Shown: one piece after another, positions 23,898 through 35,254 of the stretch | Layout of the letters: the number at the start of each line of letters is the position of its first letter | How positions within the stretch are numbered: position 1 is the first letter of the stretch | Source of the DNA: Mytilus galloprovincialis | Lineage: Eukaryota; Mollusca; Bivalvia; Mytilida; Mytilidae | NCBI RefSeq assembly: GCF_965363235.1 | Contig: NC_134841.1 | Coordinates: 34,811,440 to 34,875,439, forward strand | Direction of reading: 5' to 3' | Length of the DNA stretch: 64,000 nt | Notes under the pieces: model-generated | Seen by the model: the letters and a program-made list of their open reading frames with translations, nothing else | The model's database searches: none | Told to the model about the DNA's origin: nothing | Position numbers and translations under genes: made by a program

Positions 23898-25660
23898 CTA
23901 GAGGCTCTAAAGAGCCTGTGTCGCTCACCTTGGTCTATGTGAATATTAAAGGAAGCAGATGGATTCATGACAAAATTGTGTTTTGGTGATGGTGATGTGT
24001 TTGTACATCTAATTTACTGAACATTCTTGCTGCTTAAAATTATCTCTATCTATAATGAACTTGGCCCATTGATTTCAGTGGAAAATGTTTACAAATTTTA
24101 TGAAAATTGTTAAAAATTGACTATAAAGAACAATAACTCCTAATGTTGACTTATTTGTAAATCTTACTTTGCTGAACATTATTCATGTTATTGTTGTTTA
24201 CATTTTATCTCTATCAATAATAATATTCAAGATAATGACCAAAAACAGCAAAATTTCCTTAAAACTAACAATTCAGGGTTAGCAACCCAACAACGGGTTG
24301 TCTGATTCATCTAAAAAATTTCAGAGCAGATAAATGTTGACCTGATAAACAATTTTACCCCATGTCAGATTTGCTTTAAATGCTTTGGGTTTTGAGTTAT
24401 AAGCCAAAAACTGCATTTTTCCCCATGTTCTATTTTTAGCCATGGCGGCCATCTTGGTTTGATGACCGGGTCACCCGACACATTTTTCAAACTACTAACC
24501 CAAAAGATGATTGTGGCCAAGTTTGGATTAATTTGGCCAAGTAGTTTCAGAGGAGAAGATTTTTGTAAAATATTACTAAGATTTACGAAAAATGGTTAAA
24601 AATTTACTATAAAGGGCAATAACTCCTAAAGGGGTCAACTGACCATTTCAGTCATGTTGACTTATTTGGAAATCTTACTTTGCTGAACATTATTGCTGTT
24701 TACAGTTTATCTCTATCTATAATAATATTCAAGATAATAACCAAAAAGAGCAAAATTTCCTTAAAATTACTAATTCAGGGCCAGCAACCCAACAACAGGT
24801 TATCTGATTCATCTGAAAATTTCAGGGCAGATAGATCTTGAACTGATAAACAATTTTACCCCATGTCAGATTTGCTCTAAATGCTTTGGGTTTTGAGTTA
24901 TAAGCCAAAAACTGCATTTTACCCCATGTTCTATTTTTAGCCATGGTGGCCATCTTGGTTTGATGGCCGGGTCACCCGACAAATTTTTCAAACTATTAAC
25001 CCAAAAGATGATTGTGACCAAGTTTGGATTAATTTGGCCAAGTAGTTTCAGAGGAGAAGATTTTTGTAAAATATTACTAAGATTTACGAAAAATGGTTAA
25101 AAATTGACTATAAAGGGCAATAACTCCTAAAGGGGTCAACTGACCATTTCAGTCATGTTGACTTATTTGTAAATCTTACTTTGCTGAACATTATTGCTGT
25201 TTACTGTTTATCTCTATCTATAATAATATTCAAGATAATAACCAAAAACAGCAAAATTTCCTTAAAATTACTAATTCAGGGGCAGCAACCCAACAACGGG
25301 TTACCCAAATCATCTGAAAATTTCAGGGCAGATAGATCTTCACCTGTTTAACAATTCTACCCCTGTGAGATTTGCTCTAAATGCTTTGGTTTTTGAGTTA
25401 TAAGCCAAAAACTGCATTTTACCCCTATGTTCTATTTTTAGCCATGGCGGCCATCTTGGATGGTTGGCCGGGTCACTGGACACATTTTTTAAACTAGATA
25501 CCCCAATGATGATTGTGGCCAAGTTTGGTTTAATTTGGCCCAGTAGTTTCAGAGGAGAAGATTTTTGTAAAAGTTAACGACGACGACGGACGACGACGGA
25601 CGCCGGACGCCAAGTGATGAGAAAAGCTCACTTGGCCTTTTAGGCCAGGTGAGCTAAAAA
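23898..25660 (+). mobile_element. 1.76 kb element with 502 bp internal tandem units
   Basis: Starts CTAGAGGCTCTAAAGAGCCT followed by GTGTCGCTCACC, and ends with a hairpin GCTCACTTGGCC-TTTT-AGGCCAGGTGAGC then TAA. The core is about three copies of a unit of about 502 bp: AACTCCTAAAGGGGTCAAC at 24621 and 25122, and AGTTATAAGCCAAAAACTGC at 24396, 24897 and 25396. A GACGACGACGGACGACGACG run precedes the right end. A terminal hairpin followed by CTAA would suit a Helitron-like 3' end, and Helitron-related elements with internal tandem repeats are known in bivalves; this assignment is inference. The window start holds a truncated copy. It is non-coding. Confidence 0.75.
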
Positions 25661-25815
25661 GGCAGGATGAGACACTTGCAAAAAAAAAAGTCAGGACGAC
25701 AATTTAGGTAAAAAAAAGTCAGGATAAACTAAAAAAAAAAAAAGGCAGGACCGAACAGAGTGAAAAATAAAAATGCAGGACAGAGATTACAGCTAAAAAA
25801 AATGCATGACAAAAA
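25661..25815 (+). repeat. Degenerate GGCAGGACGA / poly-A repeats
   Basis: Five or more words of the type AAAAAAGGCAGGAC or AAAAAAAGTCAGGA separated by 20-40 bases. The same word occurs at 23868, on the other side of the 23898 element. The element may therefore have inserted into an older stretch of this simple repeat. Confidence 0.6.
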
Positions 25816-26753
25816 TTTTCATCCTAACCCACAAAGTACTCTTTTTCTATTAAATCCAATGAAACATAAATAATAATACTTTGCATCAAGTTTCCCCTTG
25901 GTATATGTACAACATAGCCTATTTCTATTTTTCATTATATCTGTAGTTTTGGAGTTTGAAAAGTTCGTTCAAAAATGGCTACAGGCAAATGAGAAGGGGT
26001 CATAAACCTTAATATAATTATTTACACAACTAGAAAACATTGACATCGCCAAATTATGTAATTGCGTTTTACCACTACCTGACTCCGCTATACCCAGGCC
26101 ACACAATTCTGACTGTCCGTATACGGTAAACCAGAGACATATATATGTGTATATATGTCTCTGGGTAAACCACATTAAGGCTGTCCCGTATGGTTAACTG
26201 ACCTTGTAAAGTGTCTATACATTATATTCTCTCCATGTTAAACTTAATCCTGTCCCTCTACCAGTCCAGATTTTATTGAAAAATCTGATTATTTGATAGA
26301 CAAGAATAAGGTCAATAAGCAGAACTGGTAGCATCCAATACACAATTATAGATGGGACCTTTTACTAGCAAAATTATCTCCCCTTGACCACTGACCTTTT
26401 TTCGTGCATTTGAATTATTATTTAATGCTTCTTTAACAGGTCGGGAACACTACCTTATATGGATATGCATAAATTAGCATACTTATGTCCTCGCACATGT
26501 AATTGTTTATTTACGGGTGACGCAATTTATTTTTACCTTGGTTTTTAATAATAAATCCAATAAATGAGAAAAATGGAAGATGGACTACTACATGTTTACA
26601 TCCAACAGAGAACGCGTGTTATTTACTGAGATGCAACTCATTTTTTCATGCATTGCGGGAATCACAATTTTGCTTAGTTTTTCACTTTTTTTGTAACACA
26701 TTTATAATTCGTGATATAAAGTGTTATTTACATGCTCAGATTATCGTACAGTC
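25816..26753. other. Gap: LINE tail fragment, small hairpin, no gene
   Basis: Positions 26360-26435 match part of the LINE 3' tail at 23600-23670 (AAAATTATCTCCCCTTGACC). A perfect 15 bp-arm hairpin lies at 26131-26164. No gene is recognised elsewhere in the stretch. Confidence 0.5.
26131..26164. repeat. Hairpin with 15 bp arms
   Basis: CCAGAGACATATATA, loop TGTG, then TATATATGTCTCTGG: perfect arms. GGTAAACC occurs at both edges (starting at 26126 and 26163). Confidence 0.9.
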
Positions 26754-26899
26754 AGGGGCGGATCCAGCCATTTTAAAAAGGGGGTTCCTAGCCCAGGACA
26801 AAAGGGGGGTTCCAACTACATGTCCCCATTCAAATGCAGTGATCGTCCAAAAAAAAGGGGGTTCCAACCCCCGGAAACCCCCTCTGGATCCGCGCCTGA
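26754..26899 (+). mobile_element. Short GGATCC-ended element, copy 2
   Basis: AGGGGCGGATCCAGCC to CTGGATCCGCGCCT, with the interior CCCCATTCAAATGCAGTGATCG shared with copy 1. The three overlapping frames across it are translations of the repeat. Confidence 0.85.
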
Positions 26900-27320
26900 C
26901 AGTGTTGTATATGATATGTGCAAAGAAGCGAGTGTTTGAATAAGCCGATATATAGCCATTAATATGATTGATGATGACACGGAGATCTCGGGTATTCGGT
27001 CACAAGAAAGCAACGAAACAAAATTGAAGAACACAATTAATTACCCATAATACAAACTAACTAGTGTAAAGCTAGCCGTGTATAACAGTCGGTGATAATA
27101 TTCACGAGGACGTCAACTTTCGTATAGATAGTTTTAAAAACTATTAAAAGGATCCTTAGAGTGTGTCAAATATCTGTTGGGGACATAAACATTTCCCAGT
27201 TTAAAAAAAATATAGGATAATTTTTCTTGTAATTCAAATCGAAGAAATTAGTATTATTTTTTTTATTTGTTTTTAAGAAACAACAAGTTGAACGTATAAT
27301 CCAAGGAAAGGACAAGGTAC
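26900..27320. other. Gap: no gene recognised
   Basis: I see no frame, repeat copy or inverted structure here. Confidence 0.35.
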
Positions 27321-28032
27321 GATAAGGCCCGTTTTTGCCCCCAACCCCCTCCCCTTCCCTTTTTTTCTCGTTTTCTAAATTTTGTTTTGGAAAGCTACTT
27401 ATAACCAGTGGCGGACCCAGAACTTTTCCTAAGGGGGGGGGGGGCGCTGACTGACCTAAGGGGGGCCCGCTCCAGTCATGCTTCAATGATTCCCTATATA
27501 ATCAACCAATTTTTTCCCACGAAAGGGGGGGCGGGCCCCCTGGATCCGCCTATGATAACGTTAAAATATTCCCTTAGGTTTGAAGTTTGTTTGGATGAAC
27601 TTCAAAACCATTAATTTCAGAAAATGGGTGAGGTGAGGGGGATAAAAGGGCACCAAAAACGCCAAAAGAAGGACAAATTACGATTAGTAATTTAATATCG
27701 TGCGCCTACGTGACACGGAAAAATATTTGGCGATTTAGACAGCAGAAACAGTTCGCATGACATTGTAATAAAATAAATCCTGGGTCACGTTGGCGCAGGC
27801 ACTAAAAAAAATTAAAATGTTGTAAAATCACCTGCAAAACGAATAATAATTACAATATTTGAATAATAACAGAAAATTAACCCCCCTCTCTTCACCCAGT
27901 TCCGAAAATTAGTGGTTTTGAAGTTCATCCAAATAAACTTCAAACCTCAGGGAATGTTTTAACATGATAACTTTTCAAAACAGAATTTGAAAAATAAGAA
28001 AATGGGGGGTGGGGGGCAAAATAGACCTTATG
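27321..28032. mobile_element. Foldback element of 0.7 kb
   Basis: GATAAGGCCCGTTTTTGCCCCC at the left is matched by the inverse GGGGGGCAAAATAGACCTTATG at the right. The arms continue inward: AGGTTTGAAGTTTGTTTGG (27578) is inverted as CCAAATAAACTTCAAACCT (27930), and GGGTGAGGTGAGGGGG (27626) as CCCCCCTCTCTTCACCC. The left arm is interrupted by a GGATCC element at 27409-27550. It is non-coding. Confidence 0.8.
27409..27550 (+). mobile_element. Short GGATCC-ended element, copy 3, nested
   Basis: GTGGCGGACCCAG to TGGATCCGCC inside the left arm of the foldback element. ATAAC precedes it and GATAAC follows, consistent with a short target duplication. Comparison with the uninterrupted right arm shows that the insertion is younger than the foldback. 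Confidence 0.75.
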
Positions 28033-28186
28033 TATAGGTTCTTCTCATGGTTGAAGGCATAGCGATTGCTTGTCATTACTTACAATAAACATCCACTTAC
28101 TTTGAACTGTAGGTGGATAGTTGTCCCACTGGTAATCGTATCACAAACTGCAAAAGACATTTTTTTTATATTCTTATCTGACAATT

Positions 28187-28893
28187 TTAAAGGGGCACTA
28201 GCTGTCAAATTCATGGTCACCGATTTGACTCTAATTCTCATATTTGATTTATAACAATGTAAAACATTTATCCAAAGTGAGTGAAACTATCAAAAGTCTA
28301 AAATAAACAGTTTACAGAGCATGAGGTAGATAATATATAGGTTCGTTTCGTGTCACGGTATTTTAGTCCAAACGCCATCTAATTACCTATCGATTTGACC
28401 TCAGATGACCATATAAGCGATGTAAACATAAATAAAGATATGAATAGATTAAACCAACACGTGCAATTGGATTTTTATAGGTCTGTTTGATTTTATTTTA
28501 TAGATTAAAAATAGATGTTTCTCATTGTTTTTAACCGTATAAGAATGATTTTATGTGCATCGAACTAGTAATCAAATGATTTACTGTAGTTTCACTTTCA
28601 TTGTTGACATTTTTTTTCTTTAAGTAACCAGTACACGTACAATGCATGCGTTGTCAATCTCTAGCTAGGGGTTAAATTGAAGTTCGCATGAATACGGATT
28701 TAAAGAGGTCGACTCATTCACTTGGAAGTAAATTACTAATTATTAATGTTTCTTAGCGTAATTTGACAAAACTGAACCTTTTTGGCTGCAAAAAGCGAAT
28801 TGTTATTTCACTATTTCACTATCATTATTGATTGAACAGAAAAAAAATCAAACTTTAGATTTTTTATATATCTCGTAGCTAGTGCCCCTTTAA
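28187..28893. mobile_element. 0.7 kb TTAA-flanked MITE with AGGGGCACTAGCT ends
   Basis: Left TTAAAGGGGCACTAGCTGTC and right AGCTAGTGCCCCTTTAA are inverted, with TTAA at both ends. The interior is AT-rich and non-coding. The next MITE begins immediately after it. Confidence 0.8.
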
Positions 28894-29111
28894 GGGATGA
28901 CATCATAGGTTAAATTTTAGGATAAAAAAAACTTTATTCATATAGTTTCCCCCCCCCCCTTTTTTTTAACTTAATTTGGGAAAAAATTATTGACCAATAC
29001 GAATATATATAAAATCGATGTCAATTAAACACAATTTGCAGTAATTTTGAATCCATCCCAAACTAATTAAATAAAGTTTTTTACCCTTCTTTGATTTTTT
29101 GATGTCGTCCC
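28893..29111. mobile_element. MITE with AGGGACGACAYCAAAAG ends, copy 2
   Basis: AAGGGATGACATCA at the left and TTTTTTGATGTCGTCCCC at the right, with the same interior order as 21683-21926 (AAAACTTTATTCATATAGTT, C/G run, TTAATTTGGGAAAAA). Confidence 0.75.
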
Positions 29112-29338
29112 CAACAAAATCTATAAGCATTGATTTTTGACATATTTCAGTATTTTGGACTCTTTTTCTATCTCAAAGTATTTCCTTTGTTCTGAAGGAA
29201 AGACGCAATCAGTTGTAGTTTCATTTTTTTTAAAGTCTTTCAAAAGTTCCTTTTTTTTCTTTCTTTCTGACGGAGATGATGATTTTTAACGGACTCGGAC
29301 ATTTTCCAACCATAATGAAATAAGTTATGATGTTATGT

Positions 29339-31183
29339 GAGGGGGGGCAAGGGGTTTAACTGTTATGCTGTTATGGGGCATTTTAATTCTTTGTTATCTG
29401 TTATTCTGAAAATATATTTACTGTTAGCTGTTATTGTCTTATTCTTTGTTAGCTGTTATAGGACTATTATCTATTTTGTTATCTGTTATTGTGAGAATCT
29501 ATTTGCTGTTAACTGTTATTGAAAATTGGAATGCTCGCATTTTGACAGCCAATCTTCCGTAGAAATTGAAGATAATTGAAAATTGTGATTTGAATGGATA
29601 ATAGTCTCATTGGCACGCTTACCACATCTTCTTACAATGTATATCTATTGGGGTCTTTCTACTGGTAATATCGGGTGGCCCTGTATTTGCAGAAGAATTT
29701 CAGTAACATACATCACATAAACATATTAAAATCAATTGGATCCAGGACCATTCCAGTATATATTATTATTATCCTTTGTAATAAATTCCGTTGTCTGTGA
29801 ACATGTAGCATTTTGTACAAATTATAATTCACTTATTACTTGTACAATAACTTATAGTATGGATTTTGTTATAAAAAAAGCATTGGTACACCCTATAGAT
29901 TTTTTTTTATTCAATGACCACATAATAATCTTTATGCTGTACTATTACACCACTGTCCCTGATTAGGGGAGGATTGGACACCAACTAGCATGCTTAAGTT
30001 GACGGAGTCACATTCTGTATGTGCCTATTTCCAAGTCAGGAGCCTGGATTCAGTGGTTGTAGTTTGTTACTGTGTTACTAAGTTTCTCGTTCACTATTTT
30101 GTGGATAAATTAGGCAGTTAGTTTTCTCCTTTGAATTGTTTTACATTACTAAGTGGTATGGGTTTGAATTATGGCTTTGGGAATTATACAACATCTTTTT
30201 CTTTTAGCATTTATATTATAAGTGCTACCCCCTCTCTTTTCATTTAAATGAAAGAGAACCCTGACCACCATATTTTTAAAAGCTTTTTAACTGCTTCACA
30301 TGGCGAAAATTGAAGCTCAGAAACCATTGATGCAAATAAAGATGTGTCTTCAGTTTAATTTTTCGACAAATACCCTTTTAAAAATCCTACAGCTTCTACA
30401 ATGCTGTATCCAAATTTTCCATATTCTATAATTTCACATAAGATGCATGATTGGTGTTACACTTGGTGTCATCCAAATTTTCACTAGGTCCAATTTCTAT
30501 TTTACTATCAGAATTGTCACTTGAGTCAATTTCTATTATCAGAATAACCGTAACTGGCATGCGTGTGTCAGTTACATGTCCTGTCTCCATTGATCTGGGT
30601 ATTTTTGTATTTTATAAGTAAGTTTTATCATGAGGTCATTAAATAAAAAAAATATATTGTGCATCAATGTTTTTTTTTTTATTACTTGTAAAGTACAAAT
30701 GTATATATATTGCTTTTCAGAAATAAAAAATCTAAAAATCAAATTGATAATAAAGTGTCACTGGCTGCATGCACTACTTTCAAAAATTAAATAAAAAAAA
30801 CTAAATCATTAAAAATTGATCCCTCAAATGCCTTAGATTAAAAATATCCGCATATCAAAAACAGAAACTAGTAATTTTCGTTCAGAAATATTCAACATCC
30901 ATACTATAACTTATTGTACAAGTTACGGAAAAAATCAACCAAGGCAGAACTGCCTCAACGGCCGAAACGTCTTGTTTACACAAATTACAATATTCTAGGT
31001 CCATACCACAAGTTATATAGTTACTAAGATCTACGAGTCATCTACTGGGTGGGTCCTGGACAGATTTATTTTCATATTTCATTTACTGTTATCTGTTATT
31101 GTCCCTTTTCAATTCCTTGTTATCTGTTTTTCACCAAATCAATTCACTGTTTTGCTGTTATGGGGACCCCCCTTGCCCCCCTC
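29339..31183. mobile_element. 1.85 kb element with GAGGGGGGGCAAGG ends and 6 bp duplication
   Basis: Left GAGGGGGGGCAAGGGG, right CCCCCCTTGCCCCCCTC. TTATGT occurs immediately outside both ends (29333-29338 and 31184-31189), a perfect 6 bp target-site duplication. Both subterminal regions are built of the words GTTATCTGTTATT and GCTGTTATGGGG. The middle contains older dispersed repeats, including a piece at 29960-30200. No transposase is recognised. Confidence 0.8.
29960..30200 (+). repeat. Dispersed repeat fragment inside the 29339 element
   Basis: A stretch from AGGGGAGGATTGGACACCAA through CACATTCTGTATGTGCC, GGAGCCTGGATTCAGTGG and GTGGTATGGG. It resembles, in inverse, the 19800-19900 region (ATACAGAATGTGGGTGG, ACTGAATTACAGGCTCC). 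It is non-coding. Confidence 0.6.
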
Positions 31184-31343
31184 TTATGTACATGTGTATG
31201 TGCGACAAGGACGTGAACTTTGACATGTTTTTCGAAAATTGTGGCGTTGGATCTAAACCTATTATATTACTTTTATTTATAGTTAACTTTTCACCGTTAA
31301 ATCAATGATTGCTTCCTTTTGTCAAAGTTTAATAGATTGTGTC

Positions 31344-31600
31344 CATACCTGCCAACTGTCACTATTTGTTGGGGATTTCCCCCATGGAGGCTACAAAATG
31401 GAAATTTTGAAAGAGCAAATTTGTCCACAATTTCAAACAAAACAATTAATTTGACAATGGCTATAGGCTTGTATAAGTATTAAGAAGCCAAAAAACAACA
31501 TCAACATGTATTTGAAGGTCCCCTTGAAGGTTTTGTGGAACTATGGGAGCCATTTTGCACGTAAAACCCCCATGGGTATTTGGAAAACTTGGCAGGTATG
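31344..31600. mobile_element. 257 bp MITE with CATACCTGCCAACT ends, copy 2
   Basis: CATACCTGCCAACT to ACTTGGCAGGTATG, the same 257 bp length and internal order as 15119-15375. The two open frames at 31461-31706 read antisense across it and are not genes. Confidence 0.9.
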
Positions 31601-31617
31601 TATCTCTTGGGAAGCAG

Positions 31618-33042
31618 GACAAATCGCCCCACTTTTTCACCAACTCGCCCCGCTTTAAAAAAAAACAAAAAAAAACGCCCCAAACTGATTTACCAATTTG
31701 CCCCACTTCTTAAAAAATCGCCCCACATGTGAAATGGTTTAAATCATGTTTAATATTACTCCTGCCAACTCGCCCCACTGAATGAACTTAATGGTAAACG
31801 GTAATATCTAGATTAATATATAATTTTCATGTCTGCCAACTCGCCCCACATTAATGAAAACTAATCTACACAAAATACAGACAAACCGAAAATTTATTTA
31901 ATTACTAGTACTATTATTGATATACTGGAATTATAATTCTAAATATAATTTTCGTATTGTTGGAGACAAAAAAATAAGCAGTAAGTTACTAACCATTTTT
32001 TTCTTATGTCCTTGCATAAAACCATTTGAAAGGACTTAGTGTATAATACGATGACACGTGCCATCTATTCAATTTCTGTTTATTTTTGATATCTCATTTT
32101 ATATATTGATGTAATGAGGCACGTGTTCTATTTTGACAGGAACATTTAATAAATGATTTTGCTAATATTCTATCCAAATATAATTATATATATATGTAAA
32201 CCTTCAAAATGATCATTAAATATTATGCCCAGTGTGCTATATTATAAGATTGTAATCTGTAGAAATAAGACGTTTTGTTTTTAAATTCCTATAAGATTTA
32301 ATTAAGTTTTAATAAGAATAACTTGAGAGTGTCTTCTACCCGGATGTATTCGTATATTACATGTAATTGTGCTGTTCAGTATTAATTGCTTAAAGTCCTG
32401 ATTAATAATATATTTACTAGATTTTACCGTTTTCCATTAAGTGGAGCGAGTTGGCAGGAGTAATATTAACGGGATTAACCCATATACACTTGAACAGTAT
32501 AACATCTTTTTCCATAAGTGGGGCGAGTTGGCATTACTAAATTCATCCATTTATCTAGATTTTACCGTTTTCCATTAAGTGGGGCGAGTTGGCATTACTA
32601 AATTCATCCTGGTTAATAATATATTTATCTAGATTTTACCGTTTTCCATTAAGTGGGGCGAGTTGGCATTACTAAATTCATCCTGGTTAATAATATATTT
32701 ATCTAGATTTTACCGTTTTCCATTAAGTGGGGCGAGTTGGCATTACTAAATTCATCCTGGTTAATAATATATTTATCTAGATTTTACCGTTTTCCATTAA
32801 GTGGGGCGAGTTGGCATTACTAAATTCATCCTGGTTAATAATATATTTATCTAGATTTTACCGTTTTCCATTAAGTGGGGCGAGTTGGCAGGAGTAACAT
32901 TAACGGGATTTAACTCATTTCACAAGTGGGGCGATTTGGTAAACCAGTTTGGGGCGGTTTTGTTTTTTTTTTTAAGTGGGGCGAGTTGGTGAAAAAGTGG
33001 GGCGATTAGGTGTGGAGCGATTTGCCAGTGGGGCGATTTGTC
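31618..33042. mobile_element. GGGGCGA foldback element with internal 74 bp tandem repeat
   Basis: Starts GACAAATCGCCCCACT and ends AGTGGGGCGATTTGTC, a perfect 16 bp inverted end. Arms of about 200 bp carry the words CGCCCCACT / AGTGGGGCG many times in mirror order, including a homopolymer block AAAAACAAAAAAAAACGCCCC inverted as GGGGCGGTTTTGTTTTTTTT. In the right half the word GGGGCGAGTTGGC recurs at 32520, 32581, 32655, 32729, 32803 and 32877, the last five at exactly 74 bp spacing. There is no coding frame. Confidence 0.9.
32520..32900 (+). repeat. 74 bp tandem repeat, five to six copies
   Basis: The unit reads from GGGGCGAGTTGGCATTACTA through AATTCATCCTGG, TTAATAATATATTTATCTAG, ATTTTACCGTTTTCC and ATTAAGT. 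The first unit is 61 bp because it lacks the CTGGTTAATAATA part. Confidence 0.95.
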
Positions 33043-33173
33043 ATGGATTCGTGTCTTGGATGAAAAGATATCGCATTTGGTACTCATACCTCATCTTTTG
33101 TTTCTGGATACAAAGCACGTTTTGGAACACGTAGTGGGCAATATTGCACCCACTATAATCCAGAGTATTGATC

Positions 33174-33276
33174 AATCTAATTAAAAACCGATCTCTCATC
33201 GCTCCTGTTTCTGATATGTCGCGTGGGACGACATATCAGAAACAGGAGCGATGAGAGATCGGTTTTTAATTAGATT
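33174..33276. repeat. Perfect palindrome, 48 bp arms, 7 bp loop
   Basis: The left arm 33174-33221 begins AATCTAATTAAAAACCGATC and the right arm 33229-33276 is its exact reverse complement. The loop CGTGGGA is 33222-33228. GAGTATTGAT occurs directly on both sides (33163-33172 and 33277-33286), with one C between the left copy and the arm. It looks like a small foldback insertion with a 10 bp target duplication. Confidence 0.95.
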
Positions 33277-33366
33277 GAGTATTGATATGATTGAAAATAT
33301 TGCACATAAGTCAATATGACAGCAAGTTCCAAGTCATAATAAAAAGTTTACACATCAGTTAAGATA

Positions 33367-33418
33367 GTAGTGTTTTTGTGCCAATTCTTAGTGTTTTTGT
33401 GCCAATTCTTAGTGTTTT
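33367..33418 (+). repeat. 21 bp tandem duplication
   Basis: TAGTGTTTTTGTGCCAATTCT occurs twice in tandem with a partial third copy. The overlapping frames at 33370-33629 derive partly from it. Confidence 0.9.
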
Positions 33419-33789
33419 TCGAGGTAAAAATGTTTTTGAAATGCCAATATACAGGTTTAAGTCAGTTCAGACATGTGTCATACTGGACAGTGGTCACTGC
33501 ATATCAAATTTTATTGTTTCACGCCGTGACAATGCATACCAATGGGGAAAAAACTGTTTAACTACTCTTACAAGGCAAAAAAGAAAGTCGAATCGTGAAA
33601 ACAGTAAACAAAACTGTTTTTTAATCTGAGCATGCAAATTGAAGATTATGTTATATATTTTACATTAAATATATTCCCGGAACAATAAAATGTATCATCA
33701 TATGAGGATCCCCGACACTTTATTAGTAGACAGTTTTCCCACTAATTCCACGTGTTTTCAAGTGGTAGTAAACACGTAGTAGCCAACAA

Positions 33790-33862
33790 TGCATTGTAGT
33801 AAATGTTATGCGCTTTATGGGCCCTTTAATTTGGAAAAATAAAATATTGTATTGCATTTTAT
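33790..33862 (+). repeat. LINE 3' tail copy
   Basis: TGTTATGCGCTTTATGGGCC then CTTTAATTTGGAAAAATAAA, followed by ATATTGTATTGCATTT. It matches the tail of the element at 23215-23762. Confidence 0.8.
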
Positions 33863-35254
33863 ACTCAATTTAATGTCTTGGTCACTCAAGATAAAACTAT
33901 AGTCCCGTGAAAAACGTGACTCAATCAATCTATACAAATGTATAGTCATTAACCCTGGTTATATTACCTATGACAGGCGATATAGAAATTACTCTGTCCG
34001 TGACTTCGCTAAAAGCTCTGCCGGTGACCCCGCTAAAAGCGTGCACTGACAAAATGCAAAGAATGTTTCGAAATTGTTTAAAAACAGATTTATAACAAGA
34101 GGTCTGGTCTTCACTTCTTCAATACAATCATTTACCAAAAGAGCAGCAATAAATAGCTTGTGATACAAATTATGTATTGTCAATAGCAGATTTATTGTTT
34201 TAACTAAATAACGTTTATCATTAATACATTGACAACAAAATCAAAATAATACTTATCATCCATATCTTTGTCCGCAACTTGTTGGGTTGTTAAACTTTGG
34301 TATTAGGAATAGTCTTTTCACTTTCAGAATTTTCAATACTAGGCTGAATGTATTAATTGTAAGAATTCGAAAAAAGCATCTAGAGCACTTGACTGCAATG
34401 ACTCGAATGACTTGAACTACTATCAAACCACCCGTGCACGAAATTCTACCCGCATACTTTATATATCCAATCAAACAGACCTTACTATAAATAGCTTAAA
34501 CACGTGAACCTTAATATAACAACTAGAATCGATATATAATGTACAACTTTGATAAATATAAATATTTTTTTATAAGATGTAAGAATTTGAGTTATTATTG
34601 CGATACTCAGAAATCAGTCGCATTAATAAAAAATATTTTCTCTGAGTAGTTGAAATCACTCGAAACAAGGTGAGACATGCACATAAGTGATAGATATGCA
34701 TTGTAAATATAGAAAATTAAATATTTTAATCAACAAAAAAAACCCCAAAAAATCTGTATCATATACCCAAGCGCCTGTGTTTTTAGGTATAGACCCTTGT
34801 GTACAATTTCAGTAAGTAGCCCTTTGTTTCATTAAACAAAGAATGACCAAGGTACAGGTATCTCGTCTTGGGGAGGGATAAATCTTACATTGTAAAAAAA
34901 TCACCCTGATTGAAACAAAAAATTCTCTGAAACTGACATTATCAATATGCTTGATTTCTAAATTGACAACACATTTGTTACGTTTGTATGACGTGTTTTT
35001 CGACAAAACAATCAACATTCCCATGGGAACAAGTCCCTCTTGTCATCCATTTCCTTTATTCATATGAGGCTGATTTCATACATGAACTTCTTAGGCAGAG
35101 AAAAGAAGTGAGCAGTAACTTAAACTTTTCTTTATACTAAATAGATGATGTTATCTCTCTAAATTATTAAAAATTTGGTGGCTATGTTGAACTCAGCTAA
35201 TTCAAAACCAACAATTACGACAAAAAAGAGATGATTTTGCTACAACCACTATGT
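33863..35254. other. Gap: no gene recognised
   Basis: AT-rich sequence. Frames of 60-72 codons on the - strand (33989-34183, 34256-34474, 34809-35024) show no domain or splice context. I see no repeats shared with the rest of the window. Confidence 0.4.

Noticed and set aside
26653..27034. Overlapping 72-96 codon frames
   Set aside because: All run across a GGATCC-ended dispersed element, and similar frames appear in its other copies.
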